NCBI GenBank assembly: GCA_900491605.1
Contig: UESW01005008.1
Coordinates: 473,130 to 537,129, forward strand
Direction: 5' to 3'
Origin: Calamus simplicifolius
Taxonomy: Eukaryota; Streptophyta; Magnoliopsida; Arecales; Arecaceae
Length of the DNA stretch: 64,000 nucleotides
Position numbers and translations under genes: made by a program. The first letter of the stretch is position 1. Each line of letters begins with the position of its first letter. The notes under the pieces are model-generated. The model did no database searches and was not told the DNA's origin. It saw nothing but the letters and a program-made list of their open reading frames with translations. Positions 36,788 to 49,800 of this stretch are shown here, piece by piece.

Positions 36788-39700
36788 ATTCTCTCGGGTG
36801 GAAGAACTCGACCCCATCGAGTATGGGTCATTCTGCCTATGGTATCTCTCTAGTAGGTCTGGGTTGAGGTGTTGCAAATCCTCTCGAGTAATCCATGAAT
36901 CGTCAGATTTGGGGCGACCCTGCCATCGGACCAGGTAGCATTGATAACCATGGTTTCGGGTTGTAATGGCTTGATCATCTAGCATACACTCGATCCGCTC
37001 TCCTCGCTCAAGTAAAATTGGTGGTGGACACTCTTGGGTAGGTTCGCTCATGAAAGGGGGGTTAGGTCCAAAGTACTCACTAGGAATCACTGTCGGTTCC
37101 CTATATCTACTAGGTCTGCAATATTGAATGTAGAGCTAATGCCCCAATCCGAGGGCAGATCTAGCACATAGGCATTGGGTCCTACCTTCTCTATTATTTT
37201 AAAGGGACCAGCTCCGCGAGCGTGAAGTTTCTTAACGGAACCTAGTGTGAACCGTTCAGACCTAATCCTAACCTTGACATAATGCCCTACACCGAACTCT
37301 TTGGCTCTTCTTCGGGAGTTAGCCAGTATTTTATAAGTTTCATTACTTAGATTTATTTTCTGGCTAATGTCCTTATGTAAGTCTTTGATATGCTGTGCAA
37401 ATGCTTGTGCGAACTCTGAGACTCGTGTGTGGAGGGGTAAAGGAATTAGATCAAGTGGACGATTAGGCTTGTACCCATGGACTATCTCAAATGGACTCTT
37501 GCCCGTGGACCTGTTCACTGAGCTATTATAGGCGAACTCTGCATGAGACAATAATAAATCCCACATCCCTAGGTGTTCACCTACAAGGCACCTAAGAAGG
37601 TTTCTAGACTATGGTTCACCACTTCAATTTGTCCATCCGTTTGAGGGTGAAAGGCTGTGGAAAAATTAAGTTTGGTCCCTGACAGATGCCATAGCATTTT
37701 CCAAAAGTAGCTGATGAACCTAACATCCCTATAAAAAACAATGGTCTTAGGTAGGCTATGGAACTTGACCACACTGTCTAAGAAAAGTCGGACTACCCTA
37801 GACGCATCAAAGGTTTGCGAACAAGGGATGAAATGAGCCATCTTAGAGAACCTATCGACCACTACAAAGATGGAGTCGTGCTTCTTCTGGGTTTTAGGTA
37901 ATCCTAGAATGAAGTCCATACTGAGGACTTGGCAAGGACGATCAGGCACTGGCAAAGGAGTATATAGACCGGTGTTCTGCTTCTGCTATTTTGCCACGGC
38001 ACAAGTTTGACATCGGGCTATTATCAGGGCAACGAGCCTTTTTAATCCTGGCCAGTAAAATTGATCCTCTATCGCTAGAATAGTCTTATCTTTTCCAAAA
38101 TAACCAGCTAATCCCCCAGCATGCGTTTTTCAGACTAGGAATTCTCTAAGTGACGTCCTAGGGATACAAAGTCTATTGCCCCTAAAAAGGTAACCATCCT
38201 GGATGGTATAATCTCCACTGGTACTGGATGGCCCTAGCTGAAAGATCTTATAAATTTCACCAAAGTCATGACAGGTCTCATAATCATCTTTTATCCGATC
38301 GAACCCTATAACTTCGGTGCTAACAGTACTCAACAACAAAGACTTATGGCTTAGGGCGTCTGCTACCTTACTTTCTATACCGGCACGGTGTTTCAGGACA
38401 AAAGTGTATGCCTGAATGTATTCAACCCATTTGTCGTGCCTAGAATTTAGCTTCTTTTGGGAGTTCAGAAATCAGAGTGCCTCATGATCAGAAAATAAGA
38501 CAAACTCCTGCGGTAGTAAATAATGTCTTCAATACTTAACGGCTTGTACTACCGCATAGAATTCCTTATCATAGGTAGAATATCTAAGTTTAGCTTCATT
38601 TAGTTTTTCACTAAAGAAAGCTATGGGGTGATTTTCTTGGCTTAACACTCCACCTATGCCTACTCCCGACGCGTCGCACGCAACCTCAAACACCTTAGAA
38701 AAGTCTGAAAGTCTAAGTATGGGTGCATGAGTCATCCTATCCTTAAGCTCTAGGAAGGCCTTATTAGCTGACTTAGTCCACTCAAAATTACCCTTCCTAA
38801 TACAATCAGTGATGGGTGCGACGATGGTACTGAATCCCCTAATAAATCTCCTATAAAATGTTGCTAGGCCATGGAAGCTGCGGACATCGTGGACGTACAT
38901 GAGTACCGGCCACTCTACGACCAACCTAACCTTTTCAGGATCCACTGAAACACCTTCTGAGGTTACCACAAAACCTAGAAAGATAACCCTATGCGTCATG
39001 AATCACATTTCTTAAGGTTTGCATATAGGCTATTCTCTCTAAGGGTCTGACAGATTAATCTGAGATGGTTAAGATGGTCCTCTTTGGTCTTGCTATAAAT
39101 TAATATATCATCAAAATAGACCACTAAGAATTTTTCGTATACTCTTTCAGGGCCTGGGTCATAATTCTCATGAATGTGCTAGGTGCGTTTGACAGCCCAA
39201 AAGGCATCACAGCCCACTCAAACAAACCATCTCTAGCTTAAATGCAGTCTTCCACTCATCCCCTAGTCTAATTCTAACCTGATGGTAGCCACTCTTAAGG
39301 TCTATTTTGGAAAAGATAGTGGCACCCGCCATCATGTCCAACATGTCATCTAGTCTAGGGATAGGGAACCTATACTTGATAGTGATTTTGTTGATGCCCC
39401 TACTGTCCATGCACATTCTCTAGGTACCATCCTTCTTAGGGGTTAATAGTGCAAGAACTACACAAAGACTTAAGCTCTCCCTAATGAAACCTTTCCTAAG
39501 TAATTCTCCCACTTGTTTTTGTAGTTCTTGATGCTCAGTGGGGTTCATCCTATAATGGGGAAGGTTTGGAAGGGTGAATCCTAGGATCAGGTCAATGGCA
39601 TGTTGGATGTTTCTCAGGGGGGTAACTGATCAAGCAATTCTTCAGGGAAGACATCCTTAAACTCCTCTAGGATCTCAATTACTTCTGGGGGTTGTTCCTT

Positions 39701-41554
39701 TTGGACTGATTCATAGATCTCTTTAGTGGTCAAAATCCAAATAGGATTACCCTCAGTGATGTCCTTTTCTAATTACTTAGCTTTAATTAGATTAACTCTT
39801 GGCTTGCTATCCTTAAGGTTGCTAGATCCTTTCTTGATTGGGTCCCTAGGTGGAGTTGGATGTATCACATACTTGTTCCCATTGTGTTTAAAAGAGTAGA
39901 TGTTGGATCGACCAAACAAGGTGGCATTGTGATCATAAAGCCAAGGTCGATTTAATATAATACTACTAACACCCATAGGAATTACATCGCACCAGACCTT
40001 TTCCTCATAATTTTGCAATTTGATTAGTATTTGGCATCTGGACTTGATTGGGATAGAGGTGGAATCTACCCACGAGACCTTATAGGGACTAAGATGGGGA
40101 ACTATGGTCAATCCTAATGACTTAACTGTATTGGCAGAGACGGTATTGACACAACTCCCGCTATCAACTATGATCTTGAGCACCTTATCCCTTATCTTAA
40201 CAAAAGTTTGTAGGATGTTAGTCCTACGCCAATCTTCCTGGTCCTTAGTTTGAGTCTGGGTCAAGATACATCTAACCACTCCTAGTAGGTCTTCAGACTC
40301 AAATGTTTGCTCCTCTCCATCGTACTCATCTATCAGATGGGTATCAGCCTCATAGACCTCTCCCTCAGGCTGAACTAGGGACTCGGATTTAGTCTCAGAT
40401 AACTCATCTATATGAAGGGATCTAACTGGGCACTGGCTGATCATATGTCCTGGTTTGTTGCATCTAAAGCATTTGATCTAGGGGTTAGAATTTCTTTTGA
40501 CCTCTATAGATTTTCCCTTATCCTCTCTTTGGGGTATAGGGGTACTATTCTGGGGTCGACTCAACTTAGTTCGGCTTGTACTGGGTCGACTAGTCTTGGG
40601 TCGACTCGAAAAAGTCTGGCGGGGATCTGAGCACTGGGTAGGTCTGGGACGACTAGGATAGGCTTGGCTAGATCCTGGATATGGGCTAGGGCTCTTAGTA
40701 GCCTCTGATCTACGATAGGGTGGACCTCTTTGAAAATGTTCATAATCTCTAGCAACTTGGTAAGCTTCTTCTAAATCATGTACCCTTCTTAGGTAGAGTT
40801 CTCTTTGAATATCTGCTCTCAAGCCATACCTAAACTTGGATAGGGTGACTTCCTCAGATTGAACGATATTACATTTTATGGTATACTCTTAGAATGTAGC
40901 CATGTATTCATTCACAGTTTTACTACCCTGAATTAATCCTTGCCACTGGTCCAATAGGCTCTGTTCATACGATGTGGGGACATAATTGGACCTAAGTCTA
41001 GCCTTCATGACGTGTCAGGTGACTATGGGGTCTCTACCCTCTAATAATTGCCTTCACTCTAAAGTGACCCAGTATAACCTAGCCTGTCATACTAACTTGA
41101 GCTTGGCAAACTTAAACTTACGCTCTTCAGATATGTCGTACCAGTCAAAGTACTGGTCCATCCCTTCCTCCCAATCTAGTTAGTCCTTAGGGTCCATAGA
41201 GCCATCGAAAGTAGGTGCTTCAAGTCTGACACTTCTAAGGGCTCTTTCTTCTTGGTCTATTGCCTCATGATTGGGTCTCCTAGGGAGGACATCTAGGACT
41301 GGATCAGGTCGAAGTGGTCTCCTAGGGTTTGGCCTTATGTAGAGGTCAGGCTGTTGGGCTCTCCTAGGATGAGGTGGGGTCTCATGATAAGACTCAGTGT
41401 GGGGCTCACGGGCTTCTTCTAAGATGCCCAACCTAGTTTCGACTTGATTGAACCTGGATCCTAATCTAGCCTCAGATTGCTTGAAGTCTTGGTTCATTCA
41501 GGCTAGTTGTTCAGTGATGATCCTTAAGTGATCATCAATGCTTTGATTAGCCAT
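36773..41554 (-). pseudogene. gag-pol of the chromovirus with C-terminal chromodomain, broken
   Basis: Start MANQSIDDHL at 41554, with a TGA after 18 codons. Gag continues to about 40480 with several stops, and a CxxCxxxxHxxxxC knuckle (CNKPGHMISQC) is near 40465-40430. Protease IIVDSGSCVNTVS is near 40170-40130. RT at about 39420-39000 reads DSRGINKITIKYRFPIPRLD and FSKIDLKSGYHQVRI. RNase H (FEVACDASGVGIGGVL) is near 38690-38640, integrase 37955-37090 (SMDFILGLPKTQ, FHPQTDGQIEVVN), and a chromodomain 37000-36840 (YQCYLVRWQGRPKSDDSWIT). The integrase C-terminal half (37566-37087) is intact. The last codons run a few bases into the 3' LTR. Stops and frameshifts occur in every domain except the chromodomain. 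Confidence 0.93.
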
Positions 41555-42394
41555 GGGTTCAGCCTGTAATGGAGGTGGTGATGGATGAAAAGATGCTCCT
41601 GATCTAGTACACATGCAAGTACAATCAAGCATACAAGACTCAGACTGACTCGGACTATGGTATGCTAGACATAGTCATCCAGAGTAAAGGATTTGGCTTA
41701 ATGCAAGCCAATCTAATAGTAACTCTTTAATTGTCTAGTTGGGACATGTGGAAGGGGGGAGGCTCATCCCGCAAATTGCAGGTGCCTAATTAGAATAACC
41801 CCAACACTCCGCTTAAGTCGTTTGACATTTGACCTCCCTTCTAGACACCAATTTCAAGGCACATGCCAGATTGATTTGTACTAGTCCCTCTAGTACACTA
41901 AACCGACTGTTGGTATCCCTAGCCCTCTAGGAAAAATGTCAATTAAGTTGCTACTCAGTTTTAGATTAGAGGCTTGGGATAGGAATGCACGGGTGATTGT
42001 TTTGGGCCAAAGAAGGGGTCTCAATCCCTCCCTTATTTGACATCAATAAAAGCCCTTAAGAGTAATTTAATATAGATGAATGACATGTAAAACACAAACC
42101 CTAATCCAGAAATCTATAAATAACAATAAATCTCAAAAAAAAAATTTCACAGATCGAATTAAATCCTCAAAAATTAATAAAATCTCAAGAATTTTTACAT
42201 TTTTTTATGAGTAATCAGGCATGCAATTAATTCATAGATTGAATTAAATTCTTAAAAAATAAAAAAATACTTTAAATTATAACGAATCTAGAGAAATAAA
42301 TTTCATAATTTTTTGATGTGTATGCAGGCAGAAACAATTCAATTAACAGATAATATGCTGATAATAATGTGAATTAAAATTAAGCCCTAACTAT

Positions 42395-42406
42395 GCTCTG
42401 ATACCA
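42395..42406 (-). other. Primer-binding site of the chromovirus
   Basis: TGGTATCAGAGC on the minus strand, three bases inside the 5' LTR; initiator-Met tRNA, as is usual for plant chromoviruses. Confidence 0.92.
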
Positions 42407-42409
42407 AAC

Positions 42410-42931
42410 TGATGTAGGACCGATTCGTATGCAAGTAATTTTTTTTTTTTTTTTTTAATGATTAATAATTACAGTTCATTATTCTCCCAAAGTAACAACC
42501 TAAGAGGGATTCAGAAAAAATTCATAGGAAATCCACACGCGAAACAGTTCCTAAAAAATAAGGAAGAAGGACCGCCGAGGCTAAGAAGCCCCGGTAGAGC
42601 TTGCTCTCCTACAATAAAGTTACTAGTAGATTAGATGGGTGTACCTAGCAACAGGAGGAAGATCAAAGTATTGAAAGGGTTGTTCTGCCCGGCGGATGCG
42701 CCCTAGATGACCAAGCCTTGAGCCCACGGATCTGCAGCCAAGTATCCGCTGATTTGGATGATGATCACCTTGAATCCTGGATTCGTGGCTACTGAGAGAT
42801 CTGCAAGATCACCATACAAGGGTTAAAGAATAATAGAGAAAATTTAGAATAGAGGCAAAGACACAAGAAAGGAGTAGAGAAAAGGGAAGGCCGGCCAAGG
42901 GCTTTTGGGCATCCACTATTGGAAGACAAAG
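42410..42931 (-). repeat. 5' LTR of the chromovirus, first part
   Basis: Corresponds to 35460-35975 of the other LTR. It stops at GGAAGACAAAG where copia 4 enters and resumes at 52613 with CAAAG. It has a longer T run (near 42440) than the other LTR. Confidence 0.93.
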
Positions 42932-44389
42932 TGTTGGCCCAGATGGCAACCCAAGAGAGGGGGTGAATTAGGTTCTTAAAATTTTTTAACACTTTAAGAC
43001 TATGTGCTTTGATATGAAAGTGCTTGAGTGCAATGTATAGATAAATGCTAAGCACAAATAAATGAGATAGAGAGAAAGAGACAAAGCACGACAAACACAA
43101 AGATTTTATAGTGGTTCAATGTATCCAACACTTACGTCCACTCCCAAGCAGCACTTGGGTCCACACTATAATCCACTTGATTACAGTCGAGTTGTTTTAC
43201 AAGCTCACAACTCAAACTTATTGTTTTCTCGGGGTCACAATGAACCCAGCCGATTTTTCTGGGCTCACCAGCACAAAACCCAACCACAAGCTATCCTTAG
43301 CTTGTCCCGAGGTATACTACCTCTACTAATTCAATCCCCTGATTGAATTAGCCAACAACAATGAAAAATAGAGTTTACAATTCAAGACAACTCTTTAAGT
43401 GAGCAAATATGCAATTAAATGAACAAGGGTAAGAAAAGCCTGTTCACAAAAATTGCAGTTGAGAAGTTGAGAAAAAACATGGCTTTTGCTTTCTTTTTCT
43501 TCACTTGGAAAATCCTTCGATTTTGAACTTGAATGCTTTGGATTTCTTTTTCGGACTCTCTTGGATTAGTTGATGTAAGCTCTGAGTCTTTCCTTTTGAT
43601 TTCTCTCTCAAGATTTTTGGATTTTTCACAAAATATTTCCTTTTTCTTTTTCTATTTTTTTCTCTCTTCTCTTTTCAAATGAACGGTTCCCCCTTTTTAT
43701 AGATTTCTTATTCCAAGATTAGGTGAAAAAAATAGCCGTTGCAGAGTAGTTGGATTGCTTCTACACACAAAGAAAAATATCCGTTAGAGATTAGGTGAAA
43801 AATATTACCGTTGGAGTCTGTTCTGACTTTGGAAAAATCCGTTCCTAACAGGTTGGAGTCGGCTCCAACTTTTCAGGTGTCGGCTCCGAATCGGGGTGTC
43901 CAAAAATAGTAATAAGAAGTTCGTTGAGGAGTTGGCTCGGCACTATCGGGAGTCGGCTCTAAAATTCCAAGGTGTCGACTCTAACTTTGTCCAAAAATAT
44001 GCTCTCTGTTCTCATGTTAGAGTCGGCTCCGCAACTTTCAGGTGTCGGCTCCCGAACTCTAGGTGTCGGCTCCGAAAACTGAAGCAGAAACCACTTATCT
44101 ATATCTCAGGTTGGAGTCGGCTCCGAAACTCTAGGTGTCGACTTCGGATCGTGCCAAAAATATAGAAAGGTTCTGATACGCCCTGGGGTCGGCTCCTGAC
44201 TGTTTGGGTGTCGACTCTAAGTTCTGAACTTACATATTTTCTTTTCAATTTTGATTCAAAACTTATTTCCTTACACCTTTTGACTGATTAAACATTTTTA
44301 ATCCCTGAAACACTTATTAAATTTGTTAGAAACATAGTGAATATACTCATGTCTTTTGTTAATCATCAAAATCAATAATTGGGTCAACA
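42932..44389 (-). repeat. 3' LTR of copia 4 (1,458 bp)
   Basis: 43848-44220 is a dense run of GGAGTCGGCTCC- and GGTGTCGGCTCC-type motifs about every 20-40 bases. The other LTR has the same block at 52050-52442 with one extra segment. Confidence 0.94.
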
Positions 44390-45079
44390 ATCTCTCCCTT
44401 TTTGATGATGACAAAAACATAGAGTATATGCATGATTAAACAATAAGTGTTGCAAATCAAATTTCTCAAGTTTTAAGTTCTCATAGTTAAGCTCCCCCTG
44501 AATGAGGTAGCTCCCCTATGATACTCAATTTAACATCTTCTCTCCCTTTATCATTAAGACTTAATGAGCATATCAAATTAAGTGCATTTAAAGCTTGATA
44601 CTTATCTCATCGAAACTACTTGATGTCAAAACTTAATGAGCATATCAAATGGTCATTTAAAGCTTGATACCAATTAATTAATCATTAAAGCATACCAATT
44701 AATTAAGCATTTAAAGCTTGATACTCATTCATTTAAAGCTTGATACTCATTAATTAAGCTTATTTGTTCCAATGCATATACAATTTCTCTCCCCCTTTTT
44801 TGTAATCAACAAAAAGGTTTTAGAAAAGATTCATGTTCAATTAATCTTTCTCAAAAGAATAGTCAAATTGCATTGCAAAATACAAGTAATTCACTCATTT
44901 CATTTCATCATCCAAAGTTCAACATTACATATGATAAAAAGTAAACATTTTTCATCAAAAAGAACTTCATTTCATCAAACTTCATTACATTAAAAGTAAC
45001 TTCATTTCAGAAAAAGAAATTACATCAAAAGTATCAAAATGCAGTATTTAATGATATCTAAGAAGCCTTTGCAATTCTT

Positions 45080-46400
45080 CTACAATTTTTCCATTCCTTC
45101 ACTTTGAGTTCTGACAAATTCCTTCAATCTTCTATCAATGAATCCACATGCAGTAACAATTTTGTCTTGAAGCTCTGCATTGCATTTGGAATAGGTTTCA
45201 GAATCTCCTCCAATATCTTTAAGTTCCTCAAAAATGTTCTTGAGATCATTCTTTAATGCTTCTGAAGAGGATCCAAGGATTGACTCAATTTTGTTTACTC
45301 TCTCATCCAAAGAATAAAATATTTCTCTTAAATTCATCAAACTATTGTCAATTTTAGTTTTCATCTCTTCCATGTGAGTAGTAAATAGACTTTTGAGTTG
45401 TTCTAACTGAATATCAGAAAACTGGTAGAAGATTGAACAAATGAACTTGAAGCAAGTGCAGGAGCTGCTGAAGGTGCAGGGCTACTAGGTCCTGGCGAAA
45501 TATGTCTCACAGAGGGTCCAGGTGCTGTAGCTCCAACATCAGTAGCTCTTTCATCCAAGAGACTTTTTCTTTCCCAAATTCCATCCTTCTTCACAAATCC
45601 CATTCTATGCATACTTGCTAAACTATAGTAATCTATGTGCCTTAAATTCTTGTTGGGTTCATTTTCAGAAATAACAACACCCTGACTCTAAAATGCTAAA
45701 GTCAATATCAGACCATAGGGTAAAGTAGATATTTTCTTATTCCTGGCTTCAACCATATACCAGACCATCATACCAGCCAAATTAATTCACTGACCAGTCA
45801 AAACACTGTCCATAATTACAATGTCTCGCTCTGAGACATACTCAAACCTCCGGTCTTGGGAAATAAAATCCTTCCACAGATATTATGAAATAATATCAAC
45901 TCAAGAGGCAATTGGTTTGCCCTAATCTCTTCAAATTAGTAACTTCTCTTTCTAGCATCCTTGATAGAGCATTTGACCTTTCACTATGAATGCTTCTAGC
46001 AAGCCCAGTAACAGGAATCCCTAAAAGATTTCCTAAGATTTAGGTTATATGAATCCTTGACTAACTATTCCTCCATAGACAGATTAAATAAACTCCTTGA
46101 CTAAGGTTGGATAAATAGGTAAATCAAGGGAGCATACCTTATCCCAACCTAGTTCAATCAACTGTCGTCCCATGGTGAAACCTTCTTTCTCAAAGAAATG
46201 AAAGTCTACCTTCCTGCCCATAGTGATTACTCGGTCTGCTAGAGTGTCGATTTGAGGCGAGAAGGGGCTTGAGGCAGTGCTCGGAGTGGATGATGAGGAA
46301 GAGGATGAAGAACTTGGCGAAGGCTGCCTTGCCGGATGCCTCACTGTCCGTTTTTCGTCATTGCTCCACCAAACACAAATCCCCTACGTTTGGGTGCCAT
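45080..46400 (-). pseudogene. Extra ORF downstream of pol in copia 4 (putative plant transposon domain), broken
   Basis: The start ATG at 46400 reads MAPKRRGFVFGGAM. A frame change follows near 46350, then a Ser/Pro-rich stretch and RKVDFHFFEKEGFTMG (near 46215). Further down are stop-interrupted pieces with ERDIVIMDSVLTG (near 45830) and HRMGFVKKDGIWERKSLLDE (near 45610-45550). The C-terminal part, 45373-45080, is a predicted coiled coil. The order matches what I know as the 'putative plant transposon protein' family often seen beside plant LTR elements. The role is unknown; similar ORFs have been called env-like by position only. At least six stops are visible, so it is dead here. Confidence 0.75.
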
Positions 46401-46881
46401 TAGAGCTAAGGAGTGGTTAATTTGAGGGATTTTGGGTTTTGGGAAGAGTTGGAGAGAGTTTGGAGGGGTTAGGAGTCGATTGAAATGAACGAGAGTCGGC
46501 TCTGCCCTATAAGTCAACCTGGGACCACTTGGAGTCGACTCCCGCAAAGCGAGGTGTCGGCTCCAGGTCGCTAACACAGTCAGTGCTCGAACTGGAGTCG
46601 CTCCGCTAAGGCAGGTGTCGGCTTTAAGGTCTCAGACCGAGAGCGACACAGACAAGGTGTCGACTCCACAAATTGAGGTGTCGACTCCACTGACAGTTTT
46701 AGAAAAAAAGAGTTTCAAACATCCGAAACTTGTCAAACTAAAATCAATAAATTTTGGATAAAATTTTTGGAATGTAGAGAATCAAATTGTTCAAATGCCT
46801 AGATAAATTGTCCTTAAAATCATGAGAGAAATTTTAAGAAATGATTGAATTCTAGATAATCATTTCTTAGGGGTTTCAAAA
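46401..46881 (-). other. Intercistronic region of copia 4 with LTR-like GTCGGCTCC repeats
   Basis: Between the pol stop and the extra ORF, 46487-46690 carries about ten GGTGTCGACTCC/GGAGTCGACTCC motifs. They are the same motif type as in the element's own LTRs (43848-44220), although the surrounding sequence is not an LTR copy. Confidence 0.8.
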
Positions 46882-49800
46882 TCATTCCAAAGGGTCACAA
46901 ATCCCTAACTCTCCTCTAAGATAACAAAATCTTTCTTCACTCAAGGGTTTTGTAAATATATCTGCTAATTGTTCTTCAGTATTCAAACATAATCAAGACA
47001 AATTTCATTATTGGCTACATGTTCTCTTATAAAGTGATATCTAATTTCAATATGTTTGTTCTTGAATGTTGAATTGGATTTTTAGTTAGTTTATTGCACT
47101 TGTATTATCACATTTATAGGTGTTTTATCAAGTGTGATACCATAGTCTTCAAGTTGTCGCTTAATCCATAGGATTTGAGCACAGCAACTTCCAGCTGCAA
47201 CATATTCTGCTTCAGCAGTAGATAATGCAACCGAATTTTGCTTTTTGCTAAACCATGAGATTAAGTTACTTCCTAAAAATTGGCATGCACCACTTGTGCT
47301 TTTTCTATCTAACTTACATCCAGCATAATCAGAATCAGAATAAGCAATCAGATTTAATGTTGAGTCTCTAGAATACCATAAACCTACATTTTTTGTTCCA
47401 CTTAATATCTTAGTATTCTTTTAACAGCAATTAAATGTGATTCTTTAGGTTCAGACTGAAATCTAGCACATAAGCAAACAGCAAACATTATGTCTGGTCT
47501 ACTTGCAGTTAAGTAAAGTAGGGATCCGATTATACCTCGATAATATTTTTGATCAACCTTCTTACCTTCTTCATCTTTGTCCAGCTTGCATGAAGGACTC
47601 ATTGGTGTTCCGAGGGGTTTGATTGATTCCATACCAAACTTCTTTAGAATTTCTCTTGTGTACTTTGTTTGGTTGATAAAGATTCCCTCTTTGCTTTGTT
47701 TGATTTGGAGTCCAAGGAAGAAATTGAGTTCTCCCATCATGCTCATTTCAAATTCACCCTGCATTAACTTAGCAAACTCTTGACATAGAAGATTGTTAGT
47801 AGCACCAATACAATATCATCAACATATATTTGAACTACTAATAAATCTTTATCTTTTCTTTTCAAAAATAATGTTTTATCAACATTTCCTCTTGAAAATC
47901 ATTTTCAATTAAAATTTACTTAATCTATCATACCAAGCTCTAGGTGCTTGTTTCAAACCATATAATGCTTTGTGCAATTTAAAAACGTGATTTGAAAATT
48001 CATGATCTTCAAAACCTGGTGGTTGTTCTACATATACTTCTTCATTTATAAATCCATTTAAAAATGCACTTTTTACATCCATTTGAAATAAATTAAATTC
48101 ATGTGACATGCAAATGCAAGTAATAGTCTAATGGCTTCTAATCTAGCTACAGGTGCAAAGGTTTCATCAAAATCAATACCTTCTTCTTGATTATATCCTT
48201 TTGCAACTAATCTAGCTTTGTTTCTAATTACTATGCCATTTTCATCTAGTTTATTTCTAAATACCCATTTTGATCCTATAACAGAATGATCTTTAGGTCT
48301 TTCAACTAATGTCCATACATTATTTCTAGTGAATTGATTTAATTCTTCTTGCATAGCTAACATCCAATTATTATCTTTTTCAGCTTCTTCAATAGTTTTA
48401 GGTTCAATTTGAGATACAAATGCAAGATGATTACTAATATTTCTCATAGATGATCTAGTTCTTATTCCTTGAGATGGATCACCTATAATCAATTCCTTAG
48501 GGATGACTATAAGCATATCTCCAATCTCTAGGTAGATCTACATCATTATGATTAGTATTAATATCATCATTAGGTGAATCATTATCTTTAGCTTCTTGTT
48601 CATGATCTGAAGATACATCAATATTTAATTTTTCAAGATCTTTCTCAATGTTTGTATCTTCCTCATCATCAATCTTTTCGGAACTTGATGCTAAAGATTC
48701 ATCAAAAACTACATGAATAGATTCTTCAACAATTAAGTTTTCTTGTTAAATACTCTATATGCTTTACTAGTTGTTGAATATCCTAAGAATATTCCTTCAT
48801 CAGATTTTGCATCAAATTTGCCTAAATTATTTTTACCATTATTATGAATAAAACATTTACAACCAAATGCATGAAAATATTTAATGTTGGGTTTTCTATC
48901 ATGCCATAATTCATAAGGTGTTTTCTTTAAAATAGGTCTTATTAAGGCTCTATTTAGGATGTAACATGCTGTGTTAATAGCTTCCGCCCAAAAGTATTTC
49001 GGGAGTTTACTTTCACATAGCATGGTACGGGCCATGTCTTCTAGAGTCCTATTTTTCCTTTCAACTACTCCATTTTGTTGAGGGGTTCTTAGGTGCAGAA
49101 AAATTATGATTAATACCATTTTCATTGCAAAAACTTTCAAATAAGTGATTTTCAAATTCAGTTCCATGATCACTTCTTAGAGACACTATGGTAGTGTTTT
49201 TCTCATGTTACTTTCTTGAAGAATTTCAGAAATATCGAGAAAGTCTCATCTTTGTGAGCTAAAAACATTACCCAAGTGAATCTAGAGTAATCATCTACTA
49301 TCACAAGACCATATTTCTTTCCTCCTAGACTTGTGGTTCTAGTTGGTCCAAAAAGGTCCATGTGAAGTAGCTCTAATGGCCTAGAAGTTGAAACAATATT
49401 TTTAGATTTAAAAGAACTTCTCGTTTGTTTTCCAAACTGACATGCATCACATATTTTGTTATTTTCAAAATCTAATTTAGGTAGACCTTTTACTAAATCC
49501 ATTCTAATTAGTTTTGAAATTAGGTGTGTGCTTGCGTGACCTAATCTTCGATGCCACAACCAACCAATCTCATTCATATTAGCATTATTAGCAACTAAGC
49601 AATGATTATTAGTAGACAAATTGTCTAAATCAATCAAGTATACATTGCCATTTCTATTTCCAATAAAAACAATGCTATTATCAATGGGATTAGCTACAGT
49701 GCATATAGAAGATTCAAATGATACTTTAAAACCTTTGTCACATAATTGACTAATACTAATTAAATTATGCTTTAAACCATCAACATAAAGTACATTTTCA

